A stretch of 27,500 nucleotides of DNA from Botryococcus braunii (Eukaryota; Chlorophyta; Trebouxiophyceae), in the NCBI GenBank assembly GCA_002005505.1, contig KV908409.1, forward strand, positions 1 through 27,500, given 5' to 3'. Numbering within the stretch: position 1 is the stretch's first letter; each line of letters begins with the position of its first letter. Below, piece after piece: positions 1 to 9,095 of this stretch. The position numbers and the translations under genes were made by a program. The notes beneath the pieces are model-generated. The model did no database searches, was not told where the DNA came from, and worked only from the letters and a program-made list of their open reading frames with translations.

Positions 1-1
1 G

Positions 2-217
2 GGGATGCGGCCCTCCTCCCTCAGGGACCGACGGCAGATCGGCCTGCAGCCCTTCATTGACACCGTCCTGCGCACCAGGGCCCGAGAATACAGCAACAAG
101 CGCAAGGCCGTCCCCCACCACCCCGCCACAGCCCGCCAGGTGTCAGCCTTGCTCGCCCCTCCTCCCCCCCGCTTCCTCTCCCCCCTTCTTTTCCTCCCCG
201 CTTTCTCGTGCACATGT

Positions 218-275
<58 letters not shown>

Positions 276-513
276 CCGCGCGCGTGGTGTTTGCGTGGTG
301 TGTAGGGGGACGGCGGCGGAGGTGTGTGTGTGTGTGTGTGGGGGGAGGGGTGAGTGGGGGGGAGAGAGAAGGGCGATAGGGAGAGGGCGAGGGGGAGGGG
401 GAGAGACAAGGGGCGGAGGGAGAGAGGGAGCGAGAGAGTACGCCCCGCAACCGTTCTGCCACCCCCTTCCACAGAGACACACCCACCACCCACCCCCCAC
501 ACACACACACACA

Positions 514-597
<84 letters not shown>

Positions 598-1029
598 CCG
601 CGTGCACTCCTTACACTCTCGCATGCAAGGCGTTGAAGATTCGAAGAGGGACGGCAGATTGCAGACAAGGTTGCGGATTACGGTGGTTCCGAGCCTGAAG
701 CCACTGCTCTGGGCCTGCAGGCGAAGATATTACTGGTAAAGGAGCAGCAAAAGAAAGCCCGCACGGCATCCTACTACGACAGCTACGAGAACGGGGACTA
801 CGGGGGAGAGGCCCCCAGCGTGAGCGGGACCTCCCTGCCGAGCTTTGGAAGGGGCAAGCGCACGGGGCGTACCGCCCGGCAGTACAACGGCGACCGTACC
901 AGGTTTGGAGACGTGGTCACCTCCCCCAATGGGCAGCACCCGCTCGCAGACTTGGCCGCGTACGACGCCGACAAGGAGCTCACTTGCAAAGATGCTGTGG
1001 ACGCTCTGCTCGAGTTGAAGTCCATGTGA
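2..1029 (+). CDS. 3' end of an unidentified protein-coding gene (two coding exons)
   Basis: The window opens inside an exon that stays open in the frame starting at base 2 and ends in CAG at 139, directly before a GT donor (CAG|GTGTCA). The next good frame runs 658-1029 and ends in TGA. An AG acceptor at 656-657 puts it in phase 0, matching the phase-0 donor, so the join adds no shift. The visible protein part is about 170 residues. Its first half is basic and Arg-rich (RRQIGLQPFIDTVLRTRARE). The middle has a Tyr/Gly/Asp-rich patch (YYDSYENGDYGG) and a basic stretch (GRGKRTGRTARQ). It ends in an acidic segment finishing DAVDALLELKSM. I recognise no domain and assign no function. The first exon could start at 25, after a pyrimidine-rich CTCCCTCAG. 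The acceptor at 657 lacks a strong pyrimidine tract, so the intron boundary is a phase-based inference. Confidence 0.6.
140..657 (+). other. intron filled with complementary microsatellites
   Basis: This 518-bp stretch separates the two exons above and starts GT, ends AG. It holds a (GT)n run at about 213-271, a second (GT)n run near 319-340, a G-rich stretch (about 340-430), and a long (CA)n run at about 499-595. Open frames across it encode only Cys-Val or Thr-His dipeptide repeats and are not genes. Confidence 0.6.
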
Positions 1030-1282
1030 CGCTGACGCTGACGCTGATGTTGAAGCCCGTGTAACCCCTGCGCTGATGCTGATGCTGAAGTCCATGTGAC
1101 ACTGGCACTGATGCTGATGCTGAAGCCCGTGTGACGCCGGCGCTGTTGCTGATGCTGAAGCCCGTGTGACGCCGGCGCTGTTGCTGATGCTGAAGCCCGT
1201 GTGACGCCTGCCTTTGTGAAGCCCGTGTGCGTTGATGCTGTGGAGGCTCTGCTAGAGTTGAAGTCCGTGTGACGCCGATGGA
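1016..1282 (+). repeat. 35-bp minisatellite spanning the stop codon of the upstream gene
   Basis: Five consecutive 35-bp units start at 1016, 1051, 1086, 1121 and 1156, each beginning TGAAGYCCRTGT. Units 4 and 5 are identical. Shortened or rearranged units start at 1191, 1217 and 1259. Unit 1 contains the last codons and TGA of the upstream gene. The region 1232-1272 is a near copy of the gene's final 41 bases (DAVDALLELKSM-stop becomes DAVEALLELKSV-stop). The array therefore looks grown from the coding terminus. Confidence 0.9.
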
Positions 1283-1423
1283 CATCGCACCACCTCCATC
1301 CTTGTCGAGGCCATGCATGGCAATGCAGTGCCCCCTTCGGGCGTACCGCATCTCGATGGGAGGCGGGCCGTCAAGCCTCAAAGAGAGCGGGGTATAGGAA
1401 GGCGATGGGGGCAGGTGGGGCCG

Positions 1424-1448
1424 AGAAAGAGGGAGAGAGAGAGAGAGA

Positions 1449-1522
<74 letters not shown>

Positions 1523-1538
1523 GTGTGTGTGTGTGTGC
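1424..1538 (+). repeat. (GA)n followed by (GT)n microsatellite
   Basis: Almost pure GA dinucleotides run from about 1432 to 1519, interrupted by one GG near 1451, then switch to GT up to about 1538. Long Arg-Glu and Ser-Leu open frames across it are artefacts of the repeat. Confidence 0.95.
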
Positions 1539-2087
1539 ACGCGCTCGGGGGCGTGGACGCGTTGGTGCGTGTGCATGCGCGTCGGGCAGGCATGAGCAGC
1601 AGATTAAATAAGATCACGCAGGGGATGGCAACTGTGTTTAGGCTTTCGTAAAGCACATGTGCATGAGAGTGAGGGATGACATATAGTGAGGGTTGGTTGC
1701 ACGTAGACGTCGCAATCAGAGAGGAGACGTACAGACAGCTCATGGGATGTTGCCAAGTTCTGAAGGCAGGCAGATCCTACTAGCGTCTTTTAGCAGCTGC
1801 GGGAGCTTCCCCATCTCATCAGCCTCTGCCCGGCTGAACGCTCATCTGCATTCTTCCTTTTTTTGCTCATAGTCTTGTGATTCAACCCGAATGGTTAGAA
1901 GAAGAGCAGCAGGGAGCAAGACTGAGCCTCCAAGATCCAGGTGTGGGGTTTTGGCTCTCTACGCCTGACGTCTTTGGCCGAGGCAGCTGGCCGAGGCCGA
2001 GGCATCGGGACTTCAGGCATTGCTGGGCAGGCGTCATGTTTTTATCCAATTGCACAGTACCACGGAACATTTGAAGACGGTCAGTAG

Positions 2088-2130
2088 TATAACCGGCTGT
2101 GGAATCTTTTATAACCGGCTGTGGAATCTT
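2088..2130 (+). repeat. 22-bp tandem duplication
   Basis: The 21-base sequence beginning TATAACCGGCTGTGGAATCT occurs at 2088-2108 and again at 2110-2130, a head-to-tail duplication with 22-bp period. Confidence 0.9.
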
Positions 2131-2794
2131 GACGCTTCTGCACTCACTTGGCTTTCATGAATTCGCATATGTGTGGCCGTGCAGCAACTGGTAGATTACG
2201 ACAGGTTGAATATATACAACGCAATATTTGAGGTGTGGAAGGGAAGATGATGATGTTGATGATGATGGTCATGTTATGCTCCTGGGACCGTGTATGTCAT
2301 CATCTGCTTGTATTGCACTCAACCTCGTCTGGAATTGTCCTGAACCCGTATCCTGGTGGCAAGTGACACGTGTCGTGCTCTTGTCTCCTCCTCCGTTAAT
2401 GCTGAGCATGCAGGGCTGCGAGTGCCCACACGCTGCTGCTGTTTAGGTGCATTTCCCATTTCCAGGGAGACACTGAGGGAGGCCAGAAAGTGGGTCACGT
2501 GGCTGTACATCACTTCTCATTCCTGACGGGCCTCATAACGAGGAGCACATTCTCGAATAGAGCGTATGGCACCACGTGGTGCACCCTGGTGTCATTGAAG
2601 AGACAAGGGGATCGTGAACACGTTTTGAGTGGGTGTACCTCAGGCCTGATGCCTGCGTTATGAGCTGCTTTCATGGCCTGCCCCTCAAGGAGATTGAATC
2701 TGACCAAATCTGATGGGCCCGTCCATTGCGGACCTTGTTTCAGCACGTTTGCAGTTATCAAGTGCCTGATTTTATTTCTGAAAAGCATTGATCT

Positions 2795-2860
2795 CCCCCC
2801 CCCCCCCCCCCAAACCTTTTCCTCTGTGCGCGGAATCCCCCCCCCCCCCCCCCGGGGGGG
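2795..2860 (+). repeat. paired poly-C runs, the second joined to poly-G
   Basis: A run of 17 C lies at 2795-2811. A second run of 17 C at 2837-2853 is followed directly by 7 G (2854-2860). The second pair can fold on itself. Run lengths may be affected by sequencing error. Confidence 0.85.
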
Positions 2861-4283
2861 AAGAGCTTGACCTCTCCCACTCACCCCTCTCGAGGGTGGT
2901 GGGATCCACAAAAGGAAGGGCAATGGCGTTTTGCTGGATTGATGGTTATGGGTCAGTTTTCGCTTGGTGTGCAGGCACGACAGTCTGAATAGAAGAATAG
3001 GAAGGCATATGCTCAGGAAGTTGAGAAGGAATCAGGGCTATTTTGTTCGATGCTGGTAACTCCTACGCACCCATTAAAACACGAAAACCTCGTAGGGATG
3101 CGGGTCTAATAAAGGACCTTCAGCCTCGAGAAGCACCGGTACATGTTAATAACACGTAGACGCTGTTACCCAAATCGTTAATGAACATTTGACGTAGATT
3201 GAAGGCGTGGTCGTGCTCCCAGGGTCCCTAGGAAGGATGTTGCAACATCCAATTGGGCAGGCAGTTGCACTCGTTGCAGACGGAAATCCTGGTGATAGCG
3301 GCCCGAATGGGCATGTGGGAAGCTATCATGATCATGGAAGTTATCCATCGCCACGTACACGGGAACTCGTTCTGTCAAGACCAGTTAGTAGGTTAATTAG
3401 AGCAACACATGTATAGGGTCCTGCTGGGAGGAAGGAACTCTTGCAAGAGTTCCATTTCGCTTCTGAGTTTATGTTATAAAGCATCGAGCCAGGCGGAAGA
3501 GTGAAGTCAGAAACAGCGTCCAGAGTAATTTGTGGAGATCCTCAAGGGGCCCCGCTTGATAGCCCGGGCTTGCCCGCTAGACACAGAGTTCAGGGCTCGG
3601 AAGGGGTTTGAAAGTCGAAGTAGGAAGTCTTTGAACACGCAGGTCCATACCACGAGTTTGAGGATTTTGGATTTCAGAGATTCGATTCTGGGGTCGTGGT
3701 GTGTGTACATAAGTATAAGCTCGCGGCTCGGGGGAGTAGGGGCACCAGGATCTCTCTTGATAGGCAGCGGCGGCCGGCCAAAAGCAGTTTCATTGGTAAT
3801 CGGAGAGGCCGATCTAGCAAAGGGAGGAACTGTGGACGGGGTCTGTAAGTGGTAAAGGCAATGTGGATGAGCTTGCGCCCGTATTTGCGGACACGCTGGT
3901 TGCGCGGTATTTGCACTGGACTGAAAGGTTTGCAGATCTACTTGGCTGTGCATCGCCGTGATCTGTCTCATCTCATCCTCGGCACAGTATCTCAGCTTCA
4001 GCTTGTCCCAAACTCGAAACATAACCCTCGAAATGTTTTTGTTTCGGACAACTTTTTGGTAACGTGCACAGCCCTGCTGGCACCTGTTGATGAAGTGGAA
4101 AGTAGCGCGCAAAAGAGTTAAGGTTTTGCTCAAGCATGTGTCTCATTCTACACTCCGAAAGTTCCATCTGTTCAAACCAACTTCGATAATCTTTAAATAA
4201 TGTTATTCACATCTCTGTAACCCCTCCCCATGTTGCTGGTGCTGTCACACCCTAAACGGATCCCTCTTCTCCCCATCCCCTCC

Positions 4284-4321
4284 CGTGCGTGCGTGCCGTG
4301 CGTGCGTGCGTGCGTGCGTGC

Positions 4322-4418
<97 letters not shown>

Positions 4419-4450
4419 GGGCCGGGGGTGTGTGTGTGGGGGGGGGGGGA
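4284..4450 (+). repeat. (TGCG)n into (TG)n microsatellite and G-run
   Basis: TGCG-type tetramers at about 4284-4326 grade into about 45 TG dinucleotides ending near 4418, followed by a short GT run and a G run to 4450. Predicted Cys-Val and Thr-His proteins here are repeat artefacts. Confidence 0.95.
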
Positions 4451-4940
4451 ACTTTTGTCAGCAGTCTTTTCCTGCAATGCCCAAGCCCCCTTCTCCTCCC
4501 CATAGCCGCAGCTGTACCAAACCCCTTATGTCGCTGTACGTTCACTTTTCTCAAATCACAGTCAATGACTCTCTCGGAGAGTCTCCCCCCCCCCCCAACC
4601 CGCCCCGCTCTTCGCAACGGTTTTACCATTCCTTTACTCCATGCTCTCCAAAAGGGATCTGTGGCCCATGTGACATGAGCCATGTGTCCTGGATGGCCCA
4701 GTTATTCTCTTGTTCCCTCAGTGGTACTGGTGCCAGCAAGTGCAAGGGAATAAGGGGGCAACTGTCTGGTCCCAGATCTCACTTCTTGCACTTCACCAAT
4801 TGGCTGCATCTTATACACATAGCACCAACGCGATCATTACAGATAGCAACCATCAAGAAGGATTGTCTTCAAGGGATTAATCAATATTGTGATTGCTCGA
4901 CGCTTGGCCCCCCGGTTTTTCATAATTTGCACCAAGGTAG
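4451..4940. other. stretch without recognisable gene
   Basis: A plus-strand frame stays open to 4953, but only because it continues out of the TG repeat. The non-repetitive part has no recognisable motif and contains a run of C at about 4585. I see nothing else. Confidence 0.5.
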
Positions 4941-4994
4941 ACAAGTCTGCTGAATGATATCAATAGAAACAAGTCTGCTGAATGATATCGATAG
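4941..4994 (+). repeat. 28-bp tandem duplication at the insertion target of element A
   Basis: ACAAGTCTGCTGAATGATAT followed by CAATAGAA at 4941-4968 is repeated at 4969-4994 with one base changed (CGATAG). Element A interrupts the second unit. The missing AA of that unit resumes after the 3' target duplication at 19304, supporting the inferred pre-insertion site. Confidence 0.85.
4990..4994 (+). repeat. target site duplication of element A (left copy)
   Basis: GATAG at 4990-4994 lies directly before the 5' LTR and recurs at 19299-19303 directly after the 3' LTR. Five base pairs is the usual Ty1/copia duplication length. Confidence 0.93.
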
Positions 4995-5695
4995 TGTTGA
5001 GTTGTGAACATACATTATAGAATGCCTTGTGCTTTAGGTGATCTTCAAATGTACATTATTAGGATACGGGTCCACTATCCACATAAGGTACCTCAAGACC
5101 CGTTCGGATGAGGTCTATTTCGAACATAAGGTACAATCTGATTTAGATTACGCGTTAGTGTGAAAGGACTATTAAAGCTGCGATCACCGCATAGTCGAGC
5201 AACTGGTTTGGAAAGATACTGGGCACATAAGGATGCCAGTCTTGTTCATGCAGTTGCATGTGTCTAAAGAGCAGACAGTCGTCAAGGACTGTAGCTGGAG
5301 AGGCACGAACTTACGACCTGTCTGCTTGCTTACAGGTGCGGTGACGCAGGGTGTGTATTGGTAATGTGTTCATGTTTGATTGCTTGTTTGTAAGTGAACC
5401 ATCTTAGTGGACAATCAAGTCTCCCAAACAGCTAAGGGACGGAGTCTTGATTGAGTATAGGAAGGTACTTGCTTTCAGCCGTCAGGAGCTTATCCGTGTG
5501 TAGATGCTCATTGACAGATCAACATGTAACGGAACTGGTTTGGAAAGATACTGGGCACATAAGGATGCCAGTCTTGTTCATGCAGTTGCATGTGTCTAAA
5601 GAGCAGACAGTCGTCAAGGACTGTAGCTGGAGAGGCACGAACTTACGACCTGTCTGCTTGCTTACAGGATACGCCACTGCCCATAACCTTTTACA
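4995..5695 (+). repeat. 5' LTR of element A (701 bp)
   Basis: It starts TGTTGAGTTGTG and ends CTTTTACA. Inside is a direct duplication of a 136-bp block (5201-5336 and 5533-5668). A 7-bp stem ACGGGTC/GACCCGT pairs 5066-5072 with 5097-5103. Between the blocks, CAATCAAG (5412-5419) can pair with CTTGATTG (5446-5453), extended by CTCC/GGAG. The octamer ACATAAGG occurs four times (5081, 5124, 5225, 5557). As in other LTR elements it should hold promoter and polyadenylation signals. I cannot place TATA or the U3/R/U5 borders with confidence. Confidence 0.95.
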
Positions 5696-5696
5696 G

Positions 5697-5711
5697 GTTA
5701 TGGGCCCACGC
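5697..5711 (+). other. primer-binding site of element A (half initiator tRNA-Met)
   Basis: GTTATGGGCCCACGC lies one base after the 5' LTR. The reverse complement of its first 12 bases, TGGGCCCATAAC, matches the anticodon arm of eukaryotic initiator tRNA-Met (CAT anticodon inside). Drosophila copia is known to use a cleaved tRNA-iMet half this way. The same 15 bases follow the 5' LTR of element B. Confidence 0.85.
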
Positions 5712-6107
5712 CCTTCCAGCTGAGCCAAGGGCAGACAGGAGTGCATGGCATCATCGGATGCATCTGTACTGGGTTTTCCACGGACTCGCCTGACGGCAAG
5801 AAGAAGTAAAAAAGGAACAACTGGATATTCACTCAGAAGGCCTACCGACAAAGTCTTCAATATCTTGGGAAGTTTTTTTCCGTGAAGTGACCTGAGATTA
5901 TCACCCGTCGTCGTTGTCGTGAGACCGTCAGTAGGTCCGGGTGGTCAGGCAATTGAATTGCTGAAGAATATTTTGCATATCTTGCATATTAAGGGTACAT
6001 GCTAGACCTCGAAAGGGTGGAATACTTGAAAGTGCTGTGGTGTACGCCGGAAGGGTATACTTAAACCAGCTGTGTCAGGCTGAACGCTGTGAGAGCAAGT
6101 GAAGTGT
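5712..6107 (+). other. untranslated leader of element A
   Basis: About 400 bases lie between the primer-binding site and the Gag start, with no convincing frame. Such leaders usually carry packaging signals. I see no distinct structure I would defend. Confidence 0.6.
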
Positions 6108-7208
6108 ATGACCAGACCTCAAATTCGTTCCCAAAGCAAGGTTTCTGAAAGTAATCCCAGCAGTACAGAGACTATGGCAACACCAGCAGGAGGCAGCACG
6201 GCCTCCTCAGGAGCTGGACAGTCCGGACAGACCACTGGAGGCACTGCAGCCAGCTCGTATGCATACACGATGAACTCCTCCAATCCCAAGATGTCTACGC
6301 AGCTGAAGGCTGATCGCACTAATTTCAGGGCCTGGCGTGAAGAGCTGGAGTCCTGCGCAATGCAAAAAGGAGCAATGGGAGCGTTGGAGACAGCTATGCC
6401 TAAGACAGCAGAGAACGCAGCAGTAAAACATTTCATTTTGCAGTCTGTCCCGTCCATGTGGCACGACGAAGTCAAACAGCGGGGGAGCGCTTTTGACTTC
6501 ATTCTGTGGATGGCAGACCGCTGCACTGGAGGGAAGGACAGGGAAATCAACGAGAAGTGGATCAAGGGGCTCAAACAAGGCATGGTAAAGGGAGAGACAG
6601 TGCAAGAATGGTGCCACCGAGTCATCAGTATTGCCGCCTCCCTGGAGGCCAATAACCATCAGCTGAGCGACCGCCAGATCTGCAGGTATATGTATAAGGG
6701 GCTACCTGCAGTCTTGCAGAACGACGCTTGGGCAATTACCTCCGCCAAGTCAGACCCCTGCAACATGCTGGAGAGGATCCTCACCGCCATTGAGAACTTG
6801 GAGTACCTGGATATCCCGCTGGCAGAGTCAGTGCAAGTCACAGCATCAGCTGCAGCAGTTATGGCAGCAGCAGCAGCAGCCGTGCCAGCTCAGGGTGGAA
6901 TCCCTGGGCCTCCCCAAGGCGCTGGAGCTGCACCGGGCGCTGGAGCAGCACCAGGAGTGGGAGCTGGAGCACCTGCTGATGGTCAGGCCCCCTATGGCCC
7001 TTCTGCTCACAACGCTGGAGGCAGGGGGCGAGGGTCTGGACGTGGCAGGAGGCCAAAGGAGGAACTGGCGTGTCGCTTCTGCAACGGGACGGGACATTTC
7101 TGGAGGGAGTGCCTGGAACTGAAGAGGCTGCAAGCTCTACGTGGCACAATGCAAGCTGCAAGTGCGGGCCCAGCTGCGTGGTGGGGCACTGGAGCTCCTC
7201 AGCAATAA
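6108..7208 (+). pseudogene. gag: Gag part of element A, ended by an in-frame TAA
   Basis: Gag forms the retrotransposon particle and binds RNA. Translation from ATG 6108 gives 366 residues; ATG 6174 is an alternative start. The first about 60 residues are Ser/Thr/Gly-rich. A copia-type Gag core follows (about residues 60-245), with a TGGKDREINEKWIKGLKQG stretch comparable to TGGADQEVTARWLELL in element B. A Gly/Ala/Pro linker (about 265-315) precedes a CCHC zinc knuckle (CRFCNGTGHFWREC, residues 322-335, CX2CX4HX4C). The frame stops at TAA 7206-7208 but continues in the same frame straight into the protease, so the stop either truncates a former Gag-Pol or needs read-through. Element B has no stop here. 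Confidence 0.85.
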
Positions 7209-7908
7209 GCCAGCTGGTGGGATGCTGGCCAGTCCAGAGGAGGCCCTCCCGTGTCAACCTCACATGCTCCTGGATCTGTGTCCACTATCTTCCCCTTCTT
7301 CCCAGGCTGGCATCTCCCACCACCACCTCCTCCAGGTGCTGGTGAGCCTATGTTCGTTTCGTTGAATGTGCTTACCCCTACGTCTCATGGGGCTTGCAGT
7401 ACCTCGTGGCTGATAGATAGTGGTGCATCGGTGCACCTTGTAAATGATCCGTCTTTACTACACAACCCAGTCATGCATGCCCAACCCCTCCCTCTTCATT
7501 TGGCCACTTCTGACGCCAAAGGAGGGATAGTTGCAACTGGGTCTGTGTGTCTGGTCAATGCCAGACAAGAGGTGTTTTGGCTGCATAATGTGCAGTGTGT
7601 GCCCACTGCACACACTAATCTGATTTCTGTCACAGGAGCCATTCAGGATGGAGCATCATTCCTCACTGACAGTGCAGGTGGGTACACGACCATGAAAGGC
7701 CCAGCAGGCTGGTCTGGTAAGATAGCCAGAGAGCGAGGGCTGTTTTTTTTAGAATGGGTGTGTCCCGTCAAGAGCCAGCATGATGCGCAACCACAGTCCA
7801 GTCCTCATGTTGCCTCGTATCATGCCAGGAAAGGGCACGTGTGTACAGATCGACTACTGTGGCATGCAAGGTTGGGGCATCCTGGGGTTAAGAGTATGAC
7901 AAGGTTGG
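7209..7908 (+). pseudogene. pol: protease and GAG-pre-integrase fragment of element A
   Basis: This continues the Gag frame after the TAA. It contains the aspartic protease signature WLIDSGASVHLVND (catalytic Asp at 7416) that would cleave the polyprotein. Next is the GAG-pre-integrase domain with LLWHARLGHPG, whose histidines are the start of the HHCC zinc site. At 7908 element B begins. The frame runs on for 22 codons into B's LTR before stopping at 7974-7976. The rest of the domain resumes at 15145 on the far side of B. Confidence 0.9.
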
Positions 7909-8787
7909 TGTTGAATGAATTGGTCAATACTGTACTTAGTGACATCCCCTGTCACATGCCATCAACAGCAGTGTAAACTATAGCCGTTATAGCCCTTTAT
8001 GAACGGTATAGATCATACTCGTACCTCAATGACATAACACGTGACTTGTACGATATGCGTTCTCAATAGACATTACGTATGGTAGTACTTTAGGATCCCT
8101 GCAGTCCGAGCCATCCCTGGGCAGCCCAGGAACGGCTCGGTACTTGTCCGAAGCATGTTGGTATCCTTGACCAACCTCTACTGTTGGAGAGTGCTGTGTG
8201 CTGTTCCTGGAAACGTTGTAGCGTGGACGGTTTTTCCCACAGGCTACGAAGTGACGCTGCCGTCGTGCCATCACTGCAGGTGTGTTTAGGATTCTCAAAG
8301 CCGTTCCAGATATGATTGTGCTCAAACATTCAGACCAGTTAGATATTACTGCTGTGTGCATTGATGAGAGTGCATGACGAGAGCGCACTGAATGTTTGAC
8401 CTCATTGAGACTTATGTTGACGTCCACCGTTGTGGCGGTAAGATAGTTTCACTGTACAAACATCACAAAGAGACCTTGCTGAGTTACTGATGAACTATTA
8501 TTGTATTCTAGTGACGTAAAGTAGACATCGCAAGGCCTCTTTGGTGCTGAACTCTGCTATCAGGCAAGGCGTAGTGTTACGTGGTCTTTAGCAAGAGTGA
8601 GAGCAGTTAAGATCATTTGTAAGACTTGTCCGAAGCATGTTGGTATCCTTGACCAACCTCTACTGTTGGAGAGTGCTGTGTGCTGTTCCTGGAAACGTTG
8701 TAGCGTGGACGGTTTTTCCCACAGGCTACGAAGTGACGCTGCCGTCGTGCCATCACTGCAGGTGACGCCGCAAGCAGAAATGCTTGA
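7909..8787 (+). repeat. 5' LTR of element B (879 bp)
   Basis: It starts TGTTGAATGAATTGG and ends ATGCTTGA. A 141-bp block occurs twice inside it (8142-8282 and 8624-8764). Directly before the first block sits a strong nested hairpin: CCGAGCC (8106-8112) pairs with GGCTCGG (8134-8140), and inside it CCTGGG/CCCAGG closes a CAG loop. The block contains a perfect GTTGGT/ACCAAC stem. Minus-strand open frames in the LTR (for example 8026-8427) recur in both copies and have no family resemblance, so I do not call them genes. Confidence 0.95.
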
Positions 8788-8788
8788 G

Positions 8789-8803
8789 GTTATGGGCCCA
8801 CGC
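8789..8803 (+). other. primer-binding site of element B (half initiator tRNA-Met)
   Basis: GTTATGGGCCCACGC lies one base after the LTR, identical to the site of element A. Its complement matches the initiator tRNA-Met anticodon arm through the loop, so the primer would be a tRNA half cleaved in the anticodon loop rather than the CCA end. Confidence 0.85.
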
Positions 8804-9095
8804 TTTCCAAGCTGAGCTTGCAGTGACGCACGACAGATTTCCAGGGAGAAAAGGGGTTTCGGACCCCGCTTCGAGACTGCGAGCTTCACTGACGAGTGAG
8901 GTCTGGCCGTTCAAACATATCGAGCTAGTCACGTAAAATTATTCCTTCTGTAGTGCTGGAAGGAATTGTTGTACAGTAGCAACTGGGCTGGGAAAGCAGA
9001 AGTACTTCTGGGACTGATCAACTCAGTGTCAGAGCTAGGAAGAAGTGCTTCCAGGGGAAGTCATTTAAGGCTTGGAGTGAAGAACTGGCTTGATC
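8804..9095 (+). other. untranslated leader of element B with hairpins
   Basis: No gene. Two clear hairpins are visible: GGGGT (8853-8857) with ACCCC (8863-8867) around TTCGG, and ATTCCTTC (8941-8948) with GAAGGAAT (8959-8966) around a 10-base loop. Their position between primer-binding site and Gag fits packaging or dimerisation signals, which is inference. Confidence 0.6.

Larger units (their letters stand above)
1539..4283. other. intergenic stretch, no gene recognised
   Basis: I see no protein family here on either strand. The longest non-repetitive open frame is on the minus strand, 3507-4133 (208 codons), with overlapping shorter frames on the plus strand over the same bases. None shows a motif I can name and the length is near chance expectation. 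A second minus-strand frame, 2510-2923, crosses two poly-C runs and is also unassigned. Part of this stretch could be 3' UTR of the upstream gene or decayed transposon sequence. Confidence 0.5.

Noticed and set aside
2510..2923. Minus-strand frame with a segment RNKIRHLITANVLKQ that faintly recalls the C-terminus of LINE polyproteins
   Set aside because: Resemblance is too weak, no reverse transcriptase or endonuclease motif is nearby, and the frame crosses two poly-C runs.
3507..4133. 208-codon minus-strand open frame
   Set aside because: No motif recognised, overlapping plus-strand frames of similar quality, and a length close to chance. A protein search could overturn this.
8026..8427. 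133-codon minus-strand frame in LTR B, repeated exactly at 14383-14784
   Set aside because: It is repeated only because the LTR is repeated; no recognisable motif, and it overlaps LTR hairpins and block 1.
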